NCBI GenBank assembly: GCA_017464045.1 | Contig: JAFUEG010000307.1 | Span: 1-6,147, forward strand | Direction of reading: 5' to 3' | DNA: 6,147 nt | Origin: Lachnospiraceae bacterium | GTDB taxonomy: Bacteria; Bacillota_A; Clostridia; Lachnospirales; Lachnospiraceae | In this document: positions 6,012 to 6,147 of the stretch, piece by piece | How the letters are laid out: each line of letters opens with the position of its first letter | Numbering within the stretch: position 1 is the stretch's first letter | The notes under the pieces: model-generated | Seen by the model: the letters and a program-made list of their open reading frames with translations, nothing else | Databases searched by the model: none | Told to the model about the DNA's origin: nothing | Translations under genes and position numbers: made by a program

Positions 6012-6147
6012 ATGAAAAGAAAGATAACATTATTGATAAGTCTTGTTATGATAATGATGTCGCTTTCTGCGTGTGGTAAGGCGGCTGATTCGGGCAGCAG
6101 AGGCGGGGGCACAAAGGGTGTAAATGATGTCCTTGAGGAAGGTGTGG
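6012..6147 (+). CDS. Lipoprotein, N-terminal part (cut by window end)
   Basis: The ATG at 6012 comes two bases after the permease stop, with AGGAGG at 5995-6000 inside the permease gene, so it belongs to the same operon. The 45 visible residues start with a type II signal peptide: MKRK, a hydrophobic core, then lipobox LSAC with Cys21 as the lipidated residue. A Gly/Ser-rich linker (about 26-33) follows, and then KGVNDVLEEGV. The protein would be anchored to the outer face of the membrane. It could be the metal-binding component of the importer, but the mature start does not look like ZnuA/MntC-type binding proteins, which usually enter a VVTT-type first strand soon after the lipobox. An accessory lipoprotein of unknown function is equally possible. 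The gene continues past 6147. Confidence 0.8.
   Translation, partial: MKRKITLLISLVMIMMSLSACGKAADSGSRGGGTKGVNDVLEEGV

Noticed and set aside
5716..6030. 104-residue open frame on the minus strand
   Set aside because: It lies opposite the permease gene, whose family motifs are clear. Its translation is low-complexity and it has no ribosome site.

Overview
The window looks like a chromosomal segment of a low-GC Firmicute, most likely a Lachnospiraceae-type Clostridium relative. That guess rests on AT-rich coding sequence, strong Shine-Dalgarno sites, consensus sigma-A promoters and the character of the signalling proteins at the left edge. No rRNA, tRNA, CRISPR array or transposase gene is visible. 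All genes I can support lie on the + strand.

Left (1-1441): the C-terminal part of a phosphorelay protein carrying a histidine phosphotransfer (HPt) domain, probably the tail of a hybrid sensor kinase that begins outside the window. It is followed 25 bases later by a two-module response regulator with no DNA-binding output domain. The first module is a degenerate receiver and the second an intact one. Together they look like two parts of one phosphorelay.

Centre-left (1442-3057): a 170-base intergenic region with a near-consensus promoter and two small dyads, then a monocistronic 12-helix transporter of the oxalate/formate antiporter (OFA) branch of the major facilitator superfamily, closed by a clear intrinsic terminator.

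Centre (3058-4297): a visibly more AT-rich two-gene island. It encodes a 115-residue protein and a 260-residue HipA-like Ser/Thr kinase, each preceded by the same GAGGTGAT ribosome site and 9 bases apart. It resembles a split HipA-type toxin-antitoxin pair but has no adjacent HipB-like helix-turn-helix gene. A long, degenerate hairpin of the GGGGACAGG...CCTGTCCCC kind follows; it looks like a dispersed extragenic repeat.

Right (4298-6147): a strong promoter drives a tightly packed operon of an ABC-3 family metal importer (ATPase, then a permease overlapping it by 8 bases), followed at once by the start of a lipoprotein gene cut by the window end. Zinc or manganese is the expected substrate; no classical substrate-binding protein is visible in the window.

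The most interesting item is the HTH-less split HipA-like kinase module, with threonines rather than serines in its putative Gly-rich loop, located between a terminator and a repeat hairpin.
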